Below are positions 1-10,458 of a stretch of 64,000 bases of DNA, piece after piece. A program made the translations under genes and the position numbers. Position 1 is the first letter of the stretch; each line of letters begins with the position of its first letter. Source of the DNA: Alcanivorax sp. (GTDB lineage: Bacteria > Pseudomonadota > Gammaproteobacteria > Pseudomonadales > Alcanivoracaceae); NCBI GenBank assembly GCA_022449455.1, contig JAKUPL010000007.1:1-64000 (forward strand), given 5' to 3'. The notes beneath the pieces are model-generated. The model did no database searches. It was given only the letters and a program-made list of their open reading frames with translations, and was not told where the DNA came from.

Positions 1-2
1 CC

Positions 3-347
3 CTGGCCCGCGCCCGCCGGAACGGCGACCCGCGCACGCCGCCTCTGGCTCCGGCCCGGGAGGCCCCGGAGGCGCCGCCGCCGGAGGTGCTTGACGATCC
101 GGTACGCTACCGGCGCTATGAGCAGGGCGAACGAATGGCGGTGTACGCCTCCTTTCTGGCCGCCTCGCAGCGCAAGATCCGGGAACTGGAGACGCTGGTG
201 GCGCGGGGCGAGCGGGAAGGCCTGCCGGCGGAACAACTGGCGGAGGGGCGACGCAAACTGGAGGGTTTGAAGGCGCGCCGGCGGGAGCTCGGTGAGCGTT
301 ATCCGGAACTGGCGCCGCCGCCGGACGCGCCGGACCAGGCCCGCTGA
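3..347 (+). CDS. C-terminal part of unknown protein (5' end outside window)
   Basis: An open frame runs in from the left edge and stops at TGA 345-347, so the last 114 residues are visible. The first ~28 residues are Ala/Pro/Arg-rich and look like a linker. The rest is charged and helical, with heptad-like Leu/Glu/Arg spacing suggesting a short coiled coil, and ends in a Pro-rich tail. A GTG at 87 could be read as a start, but the frame stays open upstream with the same composition, so I treat this as a truncated gene. No family recognised. It converges on the channel gene ending at 361, with 13 bases between. Confidence 0.55.
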   Translation: MARARRNGDPRTPPLAPAREAPEAPPPEVLDDPVRYRRYEQGERMAVYASFLAASQRKIRELETLVARGEREGLPAEQLAEGRRKLEGLKARRRELGERYPELAPPPDAPDQAR

Positions 348-360
348 CCCGGCGCCGTTG

Positions 361-3300
361 TCAGTCGTCCTCGCCGGTGCCCTTGGGCCGTGGCTTGCCG
401 CCCGCTTCCCCTTCGGAATCGGACCCCTCGCGGTCATTGTAATGACCACGCGTATTGCCGTAGTGGCCGCGCACATCCCCTTTGCCGCGCTTCGGCGCCG
501 GCTCGTTGTCGCCGTCGCCGTCGCCGCCGGCGATGCGCACGTCGTCGGTGGTGGAGCGCAGGTGCACGTCGATCTGGTTGAAGGCGATTTCCACGCCCCG
601 TTCCCGGCACAGTTTGTCGATGGCGCGGTTCAGCTCGTCGGTGGCGAACAGAATGTCGCCGATCTCACCGAGATAAACCCGCAGTTCATGGTCCAGGGTG
701 CTGGCGCCGAACGCCATGAACAGGATCAGCGGCTCCGGATCACGCAGCACCCGGCGATTGTCCTTGGCCACCTGCACCAGCAGGTCGTGGCAGGCCTGCA
801 GGTCGGAGCCGTAGGCGAAGCCCACCTTCAGGGTCAGCCGGGTGACGGTGTCGCTGAGCGTCCAGTTGATCAGCCGCTCGGTGACGAACACCTTGTTGGG
901 AACGATGATCTCCTTGCGTTCGAAATCGATGATGGTGGTGGCGCGGATACGGATGCGGCTGACGGTGCCGGACAAATTGCCGATGGTGATCACGTCGCCG
1001 ATGCGGATCGGCCGCTCGAACAGAATGATGATGCCGGAAATGAAGTTGGCGAAAATTTCCTGCAGGCCGAACCCCAGCCCCACGCCCAGGGCCGCCACCA
1101 GCCACTGCATCTTGCTCCAGGACAGCCCCAGGGAACCCAGCGCCACCATCACGCCGACCACGATCACCAGATAGGAGAGCAAGGTGGTGACCGCGTAGCT
1201 GGAACCCTGGCGCAGGTTCATGCGTGACAGGAACAACACCTCCAGCAGGCCGGGCAGGTTGGCCACCAGCATGAAGGTACCGATGCCGATGGCCAGGGAG
1301 GTGATCACGTCGCCCAGACTGATCGGCGTGTTGGTGGCGTTCAGGCCGCTGCCTTCGGTGGTTTGCCAGAGCACGATGTTGTCGGTGTAGGAAAAGGCGT
1401 TGATGACGTCCGCCCAGACCCAGTACAGCAGTACGCCGAACAGGCCCAGCACCGCCAGCCGGATCAGCCGCAGGGACTGCTGGTTGACCTGTTGCAGGTC
1501 CAGCTGGGGCTCCTCCACTTCGACGCCTTCCACGTTTTCCTTGGGTTCCGCTTCGCGCTCCGCCACCGCCCGTTTATAGGCCAGGCGCTGGGCCGCCACC
1601 GCCAGGCCACGCACGGCGGTGGCGTCCAGCAGCAGCCACAGCAGCGACAGGTAGAAAGTATCGATCATGCGCCCGGACAGGCGCACGGCGGTGAAGTAGT
1701 AGCCGATCACGATCAACGCCACCAGCACCAGCGGCACCGCGCAACACAGCAGCACCGCGCCGCCTTTCACCGCCTTGGAATAGCGGTGGGCCTGGTAGGC
1801 CAGGGCGGCACGGCTGAGGGTGGCGCTGATGATCAGCAGACAGGCGATCATCATCACCAGCCCGATGCGATCATTGCTGAGCTGCGCCGGCCATTCCTCG
1901 CCGAAGGCGATCACCAGGGTCATCGGTACCATGGCGAGGCCCACCACCAGCAGCCGGCGGCGCAGCACCAGATTGGCGTCGGCGCTCCAACGGAAATGCC
2001 GCTGGGCGATGCCGTTGCGGGCCAGCAGCCGGTAGCACAACTCGAACACCAGCCACAGCAGCGCGATCTTGGCCAGGGCGGCGCCCAGCACCGTGCTCAG
2101 GGTGCCCGGCTGCGCCCACAGGCCCCAGCCCAGCAGACTCAGAACCAGTGGTACCGGCGCGGCGAGCAGGGTGGTGTAGATGATGGCCAGCGGCGTGTGC
2201 CGCTGGCTGTCGCGTTTGAGAAAGCCGATGTCGCCGTTGAGGGCGCGGATGCGCGCGCGCAGCTTGCGCCGCCACAGCCACAGCAGGCCGGCCAGCAGCA
2301 GCGGCACGAACAGCCACGGCCATTTGCCCTTCACCAGATCGGTGGCGTCGTTGCCCATGCGCTGCCAGGGAATGTCCTTCAGCTCCTGCAGCGCCTGGGT
2401 CGGAAAATCCCGGACCCAGGACGGCAACGGCTGGGTGCTCGGCATCCAGAAGGTCTGTTCGGAAATGGTGTCGTGCAGATCCTCGGTGATGCGCTGCAGC
2501 TGCTGCTGGGACAGGTTCAGACGCACCAGCACGTTGAGTTTGCGGCCCAGTTCCTGGTCCAGTTGATTGAGCAGTTCCAGGCGTGCGTCGCGCAGGCGGG
2601 TGAGGGCGCCGCGCAGTTGTCCGCGCTGGTCCTCGTCGAGTTCATCGGCCTGATCGATCTCCGGTTTTTCGGTCTCCAGGGTCTGCATCGACTGGCGGAT
2701 ATCAAACTGGGCCAGGCGCGTATCACTGATCAACTTATCCAGGCCGGAACGCGGCTTGTATTCGGGCAGGCTTTTCTGCTGTTCGTACAGAATCCGCGAC
2801 AGCAGCAGGCTGCCGTCGAGCATGCGAATCTGATCGTTGACGGTGCTCGACAGGGAGCGGGCACGGTCCAGGCGCGTCTCCGCGTTGATCACTTCGCGGA
2901 TCAGCTCATTGACGTCGTTGCTGGTGGTCTTGAGTTGATCCCGCAGGGCGTCGTTACGCTGGCGCGCTTCCTCCAGGCGCGGATGATCGGCCAGGCCGGC
3001 GGGTAGGGCCGGGGCGTCCTCGTCGATCTCCGCGTTCAACGATTCATCGCGCCGCTCGTTGATCATTGGCTGCAACACATCGAGACGCGCCTGGATCACC
3101 GCTTCTTCCGCCTCCAGTACCCGCTTGCGCAGCCGCGACAGCTCTTCCAGGGCGCTGGCGACGGACAGCTCCTGATTGCGCAGCTGAATGCGTGTGTCCA
3201 GGGCGGTGAGTTCGGTCTGCAGCCGGGTGCGTTCCGCGTCGTCCAGACTCTCGTCGCGGCGGTTGAGGGTCTGGCGGATTTCGTCCATGCGCGACAGGCT

Positions 3301-3816
3301 GTCGCTGATGGTGGTCTGGGCCCGCTCCGGCAGCGTTTGGGCGCGGGTCAGTTCACTGCTGACCCGGGCCAGCGTCTGCTGGTTTTCCTCCAGCGCATCC
3401 AGTTGCCCGGTGAGCTCGTTGGCGAGAGCCGCCAGGGACAGATCACGGTAGCGCTGACGCCAGTCCTGTTGTTGTTCGCGGCGGGCGCTTTCCAGTTGCT
3501 TTTGCAGTTGGCCGCGCTGTTGCGGTGCCTGATTCTGCTGCTTCTTCAGGTCCTCGATGCGCTCCCGGTTGGCGTCGATCTCCCGGCGCAGCGCCAGGGT
3601 CTGCTCCAGCACCTCCCGGCGTTCATCATTGCCGTCGGCGGCGGCCTCGCCGTTTCCGGCCTGATCACCGCCACCGTCGCCGCCGGCCAGTTGTTTTTCC
3701 AGGTCGCCGATGCCGGGCAGGGTGAAGCTTCCGGCCGTCTGGGCCTGGCCCTGCACCGCCACGCACAGCAGCGTCACTAGCAGCAGTCGAATCCACACGG
3801 GTGTGTCGCCTTCCAT
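361..3816 (-). CDS. Large mechanosensitive channel of the MscS superfamily (MscK/MscM-like)
   Basis: About 1151 residues. Order: signal peptide (residues 1-25), long periplasmic Gln/Glu/Arg-rich coiled coil (to ~480), about ten membrane segments, then the MscS core. The pore helix is Gly/Ala-rich and leads into the GLGFGLQEIFANFISG and LFERP motifs, followed by the beta domain and C-terminal cage. The tail is hydrophilic. Family role: opens under membrane tension to release solutes on hypo-osmotic shock. I chose ATG 3816, preceded by GAGGA and giving a clean signal peptide; upstream extension to 3966 would overlap the next gene and is low-complexity Arg/Ala. Size and layout match KefA/YjeP-type channels. 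Which paralogue cannot be told from sequence alone. Confidence 0.9.
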   Translation of the reverse strand: MEGDTPVWIRLLLVTLLCVAVQGQAQTAGSFTLPGIGDLEKQLAGGDGGGDQAGNGEAAADGNDERREVLEQTLALRREIDANRERIEDLKKQQNQAPQQRGQLQKQLESARREQQQDWRQRYRDLSLAALANELTGQLDALEENQQTLARVSSELTRAQTLPERAQTTISDSLSRMDEIRQTLNRRDESLDDAERTRLQTELTALDTRIQLRNQELSVASALEELSRLRKRVLEAEEAVIQARLDVLQPMINERRDESLNAEIDEDAPALPAGLADHPRLEEARQRNDALRDQLKTTSNDVNELIREVINAETRLDRARSLSSTVNDQIRMLDGSLLLSRILYEQQKSLPEYKPRSGLDKLISDTRLAQFDIRQSMQTLETEKPEIDQADELDEDQRGQLRGALTRLRDARLELLNQLDQELGRKLNVLVRLNLSQQQLQRITEDLHDTISEQTFWMPSTQPLPSWVRDFPTQALQELKDIPWQRMGNDATDLVKGKWPWLFVPLLLAGLLWLWRRKLRARIRALNGDIGFLKRDSQRHTPLAIIYTTLLAAPVPLVLSLLGWGLWAQPGTLSTVLGAALAKIALLWLVFELCYRLLARNGIAQRHFRWSADANLVLRRRLLVVGLAMVPMTLVIAFGEEWPAQLSNDRIGLVMMIACLLIISATLSRAALAYQAHRYSKAVKGGAVLLCCAVPLVLVALIVIGYYFTAVRLSGRMIDTFYLSLLWLLLDATAVRGLAVAAQRLAYKRAVAEREAEPKENVEGVEVEEPQLDLQQVNQQSLRLIRLAVLGLFGVLLYWVWADVINAFSYTDNIVLWQTTEGSGLNATNTPISLGDVITSLAIGIGTFMLVANLPGLLEVLFLSRMNLRQGSSYAVTTLLSYLVIVVGVMVALGSLGLSWSKMQWLVAALGVGLGFGLQEIFANFISGIIILFERPIRIGDVITIGNLSGTVSRIRIRATTIIDFERKEIIVPNKVFVTERLINWTLSDTVTRLTLKVGFAYGSDLQACHDLLVQVAKDNRRVLRDPEPLILFMAFGASTLDHELRVYLGEIGDILFATDELNRAIDKLCRERGVEIAFNQIDVHLRSTTDDVRIAGGDGDGDNEPAPKRGKGDVRGHYGNTRGHYNDREGSDSEGEAGGKPRPKGTGEDD

Positions 3817-3859
3817 TTTCCTCGCAAGCAGAAAGCTTAGCAGGCCGCTGGCCGCGCGG

Positions 3860-4786
3860 TCAGCATCCGCTTGCGCCGGCGATCTCCGCCACGCTGTCGC
3901 GCACGTTGTCGCTGTCCGGCGCCAGCTCGCGGGCGCGGCACACCGCCTGACGGGCGCCCGGGTCATCGCCGGCCTCGCGGCGTGCGTAGGCCAGGTTGTT
4001 CCAGGCCGGTGCCAGCTCCGGGGACAGCGTCACGGTGCGCTCATAGGCGGCCAGTGCTTCGTTCTGGCGATCCGCCGCCCACAGGGCGTTGGCCAGGCCG
4101 AAACGCAGACGGCCGTTGTCCGGGAAGCGCTCCACCGCCGCCTGCCAGTGGTGCAGGGCGCCGGTTTGCATCGGCGCCAGCGCCCGCAGCAGAGGTTCCG
4201 CTTCCACCCGGGCCGGCAGCTCACCGGGGGGCAGTAGTACGAAGCCCCAATAGTCCGCTCGCGCCCAGGTGCGCACGAAGCGGTTCCAATGACTGGTGGT
4301 GGCTTCGTCGGTGCCGCTGTGCAGGACGATGCGCTTGCCGTCGTCGCGGTAGCCGATCACCACCGCGAAGTGCCACACGGGCCAGCGTTTAAGCGCCAGG
4401 TTCTGCAGCACCAGCACCGGATGGCCGGCCTGGATTTCGCTGAACAGCGCTTCCGGGTTTTCCACCGGGTAGGGCAGCAGGCCACGGGCGCGGCCGGCGG
4501 CTTTCAATTCGATGCCCAGGGCGCCCTGGCGCTCCGGCAGCCACACTTCGTGGACCAGCTCTTCCTTGTCGCCGGGCAGGCCGTTCCATTGCAGCATCAT
4601 GCCGAGGGCCGCCGGGCCACATTGATAGGCGTCCTGGGCGATAAAGGGCACCTGGAGGAATTCCTGGGGCGGGGTGTGCGCCTGTTGCGGCGGGGGCATG
4701 CTCTGGCAGGCGCTGAGCAATAACGTCAGAAGGGGAAGGCAGAAGAGAACGGCGGCCCGGGGGCCGCCGCGTCCGACGAACGACAT
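3860..4786 (-). CDS. PA2778-type lipoprotein: C39-like cysteine peptidase with TPR repeats
   Basis: 308 residues. The N-terminus has a lipoprotein signal ending in LLLSAC, so it is probably anchored to a membrane from the periplasm. Residues ~45-195 form a papain-like C39 domain: QCGPAALGMML supplies the nucleophilic Cys and WHFAVVIGY the His, with Asp in the next strand. Residues ~210-295 hold two to three TPR units. The substrate is unknown; in other proteobacteria such proteins sit next to a PA2779-type small protein, as here. The ATG overlaps the TAA of the upstream gene by one base, indicating translational coupling. Confidence 0.85.
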   Translation of the reverse strand: MSFVGRGGPRAAVLFCLPLLTLLLSACQSMPPPQQAHTPPQEFLQVPFIAQDAYQCGPAALGMMLQWNGLPGDKEELVHEVWLPERQGALGIELKAAGRARGLLPYPVENPEALFSEIQAGHPVLVLQNLALKRWPVWHFAVVIGYRDDGKRIVLHSGTDEATTSHWNRFVRTWARADYWGFVLLPPGELPARVEAEPLLRALAPMQTGALHHWQAAVERFPDNGRLRFGLANALWAADRQNEALAAYERTVTLSPELAPAWNNLAYARREAGDDPGARQAVCRARELAPDSDNVRDSVAEIAGASGC

Positions 4787-5166
4787 TAGCCGATAGCCGG
4801 GAAGATGTTGGTGGCGCCCAGCAGGTCGAGCAGCACCAGGATCAGGATCACCGCCAGGATCACGCCCAGCACGCTGCCACCGGCGGGCATCTGATCGGCC
4901 TTGGTGGCCAGCTTCTGCAGTTCCTGATTGCTCAGGCGACCGAGACGCTTCTGCACGTCTTCCGGGGTCACGCCGTTCTGCGCCAGCACCTTGGCGGCCG
5001 CGTCGCGCTCCATCAGACGCATCACTTTCTGTTCCATGGCGGCCCGTTGTTCGGTGGCGACCATGCCGTCGGTGGTGACCATGGCGGCTTGGGCGGCGGG
5101 CACGAACAGGCCTTGGGTAAACAGCATCACAAAGGCGGTCAGAACGCCGGTAATTTGCTTTTTCAT
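4786..5166 (-). CDS. PA2779-type small secreted/membrane protein
   Basis: 126 residues. Signal peptide at residues 1-27 (MKKQ start, cleavage near AQAA), a charged helical middle with RLGRLSNQELQKLA, then a C-terminal hydrophobic segment of Ile/Leu/Val (~residues 95-115) likely to cross the membrane. This matches the PA2779 family, usually encoded directly before a PA2778-type C39 peptidase, which is the next gene here (one-base overlap). Function is not established; a role as substrate or partner of the peptidase is an inference from conserved pairing. ATG 5166 was preferred over an upstream in-frame start because of GGAG spacing and the clean signal peptide. Confidence 0.8.
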   Translation of the reverse strand: MKKQITGVLTAFVMLFTQGLFVPAAQAAMVTTDGMVATEQRAAMEQKVMRLMERDAAAKVLAQNGVTPEDVQKRLGRLSNQELQKLATKADQMPAGGSVLGVILAVILILVLLDLLGATNIFPAIG

Positions 5167-5201
5167 TGGGTATCGCTCCGCTTCAAGAAGATGCCAGAAC
5201 A

Positions 5202-7406
<2,205 letters not shown>

Positions 7407-7419
7407 GTCAGCGTCTCCT

Positions 7420-8523
7420 TCACTCCGGCTCGGTGCGGGAACGGAGAAAGGCCAGTGCCGCTTTCCGGTCGCCGCGAAACAGGATTTCCCCTTGGCGGTG
7501 GGTGCGCATGGTGTATTCGTACAGCGGATCGTAGTAGCCGGCCAGCAGCTCGCGGATCCAGCCCCGGTGGGCGTCGCCCTCTCCGTGCCGGCGCTGGTGC
7601 GCCAGGGCCTGATCCAGGGCCTGGCGACATTGCTGGTGGCGGGCGCCGCCCAGCCGGCGGCGGATGCGGTCCATGGCCGCCTGCAGGTCGGCGGCCAGAC
7701 GCTCGAACGCCTGGTCGGCACCATAGCAGGCGGCGTATTCCTTCAAGGGCGCCTGCACATAGTCTTCCAGGGTGACCCGCACCCGCTCCTCCAGCGGTTC
7801 CTCGATCACCACCCTGGGGGCCTGGCGCAACCGCGCTTGCAGACGCGGCGGCAGAAAACAGCGGCCGATCAGTTTGCTCTCATCCTCCATCACCACCGGG
7901 CCGGGGTCGAGGGCGGCCTGCTTGAGCAGGGCGATGCTGAGGGCGTTCTCGAAATCAATCTGGGTGGGCTGGCCGCCGGGGCGCCGACCGAAGGCGGAGC
8001 CGCGATGATGGGCCAGACCCTCCAGGTCCACCGCCCGCGCCAAGCGCTCGATCACCCGGGTCTTGCCACTGCCGGTGGGCCCGGCCAGCACCCACAGCGG
8101 CTGGCACGCCAGTTGCCGGTCGAGGTTTTCCAGCAGAAAACGGCGCATCGCTTTGTAACCGCCGATCACGAGCGGTACGGACAGCCCTTCCCTTTCCAGC
8201 CAGGCCTGGGTGGTGCGGCTGCGCAGACCGCCCCGGAAGCAATACAGGTAACCGTCCGGGTGCGCCTCGCGCCATCGCCGCCAGCTCTCCAGACGCCGGC
8301 GTTTTATGCTGCCGCTGACCAACTGATTGCCCAGCTCGATGGCGGCCTCCTGGCCGGCTTCCTTATAGCGGATCCCGATGCGATGACGCTGATCGTCGTC
8401 CAGCAACGGCCGGTTGGTGGCGGCGGGAAAGGCACCCTTGGCGAATTCCACGGGTGCTCGCACGTCCATCAGGGGCGTGTCGGTGAGAAAAAGGGAGGCA
8501 AAGTCTCGGGTATCGTTGGCCAT
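7420..8523 (-). CDS. mnmH: tRNA 2-selenouridine synthase
   Basis: 367 residues, the usual length of SelU/YbbB. An N-terminal rhodanese domain carries the catalytic Cys95 in YCFRGGLRS, followed by a P-loop domain with Walker A GPTGSGKT (148-155). The enzyme uses selenophosphate to convert 2-thiouridine to 2-selenouridine at the wobble position of some tRNAs via a geranylated intermediate. It lies directly upstream of selD, its selenophosphate source. No selA or selB is in the window, so selenium here may serve tRNA modification alone; that needs the rest of the genome. Start ATG 8523. Confidence 0.95.
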   Translation of the reverse strand: MANDTRDFASLFLTDTPLMDVRAPVEFAKGAFPAATNRPLLDDDQRHRIGIRYKEAGQEAAIELGNQLVSGSIKRRRLESWRRWREAHPDGYLYCFRGGLRSRTTQAWLEREGLSVPLVIGGYKAMRRFLLENLDRQLACQPLWVLAGPTGSGKTRVIERLARAVDLEGLAHHRGSAFGRRPGGQPTQIDFENALSIALLKQAALDPGPVVMEDESKLIGRCFLPPRLQARLRQAPRVVIEEPLEERVRVTLEDYVQAPLKEYAACYGADQAFERLAADLQAAMDRIRRRLGGARHQQCRQALDQALAHQRRHGEGDAHRGWIRELLAGYYDPLYEYTMRTHRQGEILFRGDRKAALAFLRSRTEPE

Positions 8524-8580
8524 CAGGCCGGATTCTACGGATGCCGCCGGCGCAAGGCGATAGCTCGCGCCGGCGGCCGG

Positions 8581-9456
8581 TCATTCACCAAGACGGCGCA
8601 GTTGACCGGTGAGATGGGGTTTGACGCCGTCCCGGGCGAGTACCCGGAAATCCAGGCCGTCGTCCGCCGGCTGCTGTTCGAACTTGACGGTGGCGGGGAT
8701 GAACATCGGCAGCTTGAACTGCACGTCCACCCGGAAGGCCTCCTCCGGCAGCTGCGACTGCAGCTGCGCCAGTGCCCGGGCCTTGGACCACATGCCATGG
8801 GCGATCTGCCGTTTGAAGCCAAACAGCTTCGCGGTCAGCGGATACAGATGAATCGGGTTGCGGTCCCCGGACACGGCGCCGTAGCGGCGGCCGGTGTTGC
8901 CGGGCACTTTCCACTCGATGGTGTCGGTGGCCGGGGTCGGTTCGCCGGAGGCTTTTTTCTCATCCTTGCGACCGTGGCCGCCGCCCCGGAAGAAGTTAAT
9001 CGATTCGCTGGACCAGACCCGCTCGCCGGCGGTGGTGATCACCGTGAAGATGGAAAACTCCCAGCCTTTCTCCACCTGGTTCAGGTTGCCCAGGGAGCAT
9101 TTGATATTGAGCTGCTCGCGCTCGGCGATGGGCCGGTACTGGGTGATGCGGTTGCGGACGTGCACCAGACCCATGGCCGGGAACGGAAAGCCGTCTTCCA
9201 TCATCAGCGCCATGTGCAGCGGGAAAGCGTGGATATGCGGGTAGGTGATCGGCAAACGACCGTCGGCGCTGAAGCCGCACACCTTGCGGTAAGCCTTCAG
9301 ATGTTTGCTGTCCAGACCCACGTCATTGAGGCGCAATCCCACGTTCGGCAGGGTCGGATTCTTGCCGGGCTTGACGCCGGCACGCATCACCGCCTTGGCG
9401 AAATTGACCGGCATGGCCGGGGCGTGGCGCAGTTCGCGGAACTGGACATCACTCAT
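8581..9456 (-). CDS. MaoC-family acyl dehydratase/hydratase
   Basis: 291 residues with two hot-dog-fold halves. The C-terminal half has the hydratase signature GDRNPIHLYPLTAKLFGF (near residues 198-215), with Asp and His at the family's catalytic positions. Family members hydrate or dehydrate enoyl-CoA or acyl-ACP substrates; the chain-length preference is not readable. It is a single gene, with a possible -10 TATACT on the reverse strand at 9512-9507. It neighbours the fatty-acid desaturation locus, which fits a lipid role but does not prove the substrate. Confidence 0.85.
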   Translation of the reverse strand: MSDVQFRELRHAPAMPVNFAKAVMRAGVKPGKNPTLPNVGLRLNDVGLDSKHLKAYRKVCGFSADGRLPITYPHIHAFPLHMALMMEDGFPFPAMGLVHVRNRITQYRPIAEREQLNIKCSLGNLNQVEKGWEFSIFTVITTAGERVWSSESINFFRGGGHGRKDEKKASGEPTPATDTIEWKVPGNTGRRYGAVSGDRNPIHLYPLTAKLFGFKRQIAHGMWSKARALAQLQSQLPEEAFRVDVQFKLPMFIPATVKFEQQPADDGLDFRVLARDGVKPHLTGQLRRLGE

Positions 9457-9506
9457 AACAGTGTCCTTCTACCTGCCTTTAAAAAGGGACGGAAAACAAT
9501 GGGGAC

Positions 9507-9512
9507 AGTATA
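9507..9512 (-). promoter_or_regulatory. Possible -10 element of the MaoC gene
   Basis: The reverse strand reads TATACT about 50 bases before ATG 9456. No convincing -35 is seen. An imperfect hairpin with arms CAGGCGGC (9515-9522) and GCCGCCTG (9543-9550) lies just upstream, between this promoter and the end of the TetR gene. Confidence 0.3.
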
Positions 9513-9585
9513 GGCAGGCGGCCAGGGGCCCTGATTGGCCGTGCCGCCTGAAAGGTTGCTGCAAGAGCCTATCGGCGGGCGCCGT

Positions 9586-10278
9586 TCATTCGACGCCCGG
9601 AGGCACGCGCTCCAGGCCGAGAGGCTCCGCCGGCTGGTCGCTGTCGGAACGCCACTGAGCGACGCCGAAATAGATCAGACGCACCTGCTTCTCCGCCAGG
9701 ATCAGCATCTCGTGCTGGCCGGCCTCGTCGTCCTCGTCCAGCTCCAGCATCTCCTGGGTCAAGGCCACCACGCCGTTGACCACCAGCGACGCCATCATCT
9801 GCAGATCCTGGGCGCTGACCTGGGTGAGAAACGGGAAGCGGGCCATGTCCATGGCCAGTTCACTGACGAACAGTCGGATTTCCCGGCGAATCGCCTGGCG
9901 CATGGTGGGTGAGCCGCCGTACAGCTCCTTGGAGACGAACAGGAAATGGGTGCGGTTGTTGCGCACGTAGGTGAAGAAAGTCTCCATGGAGCCGCGGATC
10001 ATGCGCTCGTTGGGCAGCTCGTGCTGGCGCACCTCGCGCATCATCTGGCGCAGGGTGCGAAAGGACTCGTCCAGCAACGTCAGGCCCAGGGCGCTCATGT
10101 CCGGAAAGTGCCGATAGAAGGCGGTGGGCACCACGCCGGCGCGCTTGGTCACCTCGCGCAGACTCAGGGAGGAGAACGGGGCCTTCTTGGCGACCAGATC
10201 CAGGGCGGCGTCCATGAGCGCCTGTCGCGTGCGCCCGCGTTTGGGGCGCCGTCCGCGGGCCGCCGTCTCTCTGCTCAT
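9586..10278 (-). CDS. TetR-family repressor of the DesT/FabR type
   Basis: 230 residues. The N-terminal helix-turn-helix (residues ~15-65) has the FabR/DesT-like SLREVTKRAGVVPTAFYRHFPDM recognition region, and the C-terminal part is the ligand domain. FabR and DesT sense the ratio of saturated to unsaturated acyl thioesters and repress unsaturated fatty acid genes. The gene is divergent from a ferredoxin reductase and desaturase pair, exactly as desT-desCB is arranged in Pseudomonas aeruginosa. The 180-base gap holds two matching operators (separate entries). The role as repressor of those two genes is an inference from family, synteny and operators. Confidence 0.88.
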   Translation of the reverse strand: MSRETAARGRRPKRGRTRQALMDAALDLVAKKAPFSSLSLREVTKRAGVVPTAFYRHFPDMSALGLTLLDESFRTLRQMMREVRQHELPNERMIRGSMETFFTYVRNNRTHFLFVSKELYGGSPTMRQAIRREIRLFVSELAMDMARFPFLTQVSAQDLQMMASLVVNGVVALTQEMLELDEDDEAGQHEMLILAEKQVRLIYFGVAQWRSDSDQPAEPLGLERVPPGVE

Positions 10279-10385
10279 GGTTTTGCTCCCCGTTGATGAT
10301 TATTTATACAGCCCAACGGCGCCATGTTATTCAATTTTCTCTCCCGGATACATACAACTGGTTGATTTTCCTATGTAAAAAAATA

Positions 10386-10407
10386 TTTGTGAACAGGTGT
10401 TGACTAT
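10386..10407. promoter_or_regulatory. DesT/FabR-like operator 1 (upstream)
   Basis: Two 10-base arms around a GG centre (10396-10397) match at 7 of 10 positions, with a perfect AACA-GG-TGTT core. The ACA-NN-TGT core is the FabR-type pattern. It overlaps the -35 hexamer of the desaturase promoter, so a bound repressor would block RNA polymerase. Confidence 0.6.
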
Positions 10408-10428
10408 GAAGTGGCGTCGGCGTAAAAA
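10400..10428 (+). promoter_or_regulatory. Promoter of the reductase-desaturase operon
   Basis: TTGACT (10400-10405), a 17-base spacer and TAAAAA (10423-10428) form a good sigma-70 promoter. Transcription would start near 10435, leaving a leader of about 24 bases before ATG 10459 with GGAG at 10449-10452. Confidence 0.6.
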
Positions 10429-10447
10429 GTGCACAAGTGTAAACTTT
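10426..10447. promoter_or_regulatory. DesT/FabR-like operator 2 (at -10/+1)
   Basis: AAAGTGCACA (10426-10435), AG, then TGTAAACTTT (10438-10447): 10-base arms pairing at 8 of 10 positions with the ACA-NN-TGT core. It covers the end of the -10 and the expected start site. Its centre is 40 bases from operator 1, near four helical turns, so both could lie on the same DNA face. Confidence 0.6.
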
Positions 10448-10458
10448 CGGAGTTCGCC

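Noticed and set aside
1363-3006. Forward open frame opposite the MscS-type gene
   Set aside because: Low-complexity His/Gln/Arg antisense product.
3816-3966. N-terminal extension of the channel gene
   Set aside because: Arg/Ala-rich, overlaps the C39 gene, and the downstream ATG has a ribosome site and signal peptide.
7407-7724. N-terminal extension of the SelD fusion
   Set aside because: Overlaps the mnmH coding region in another frame and is low-complexity.
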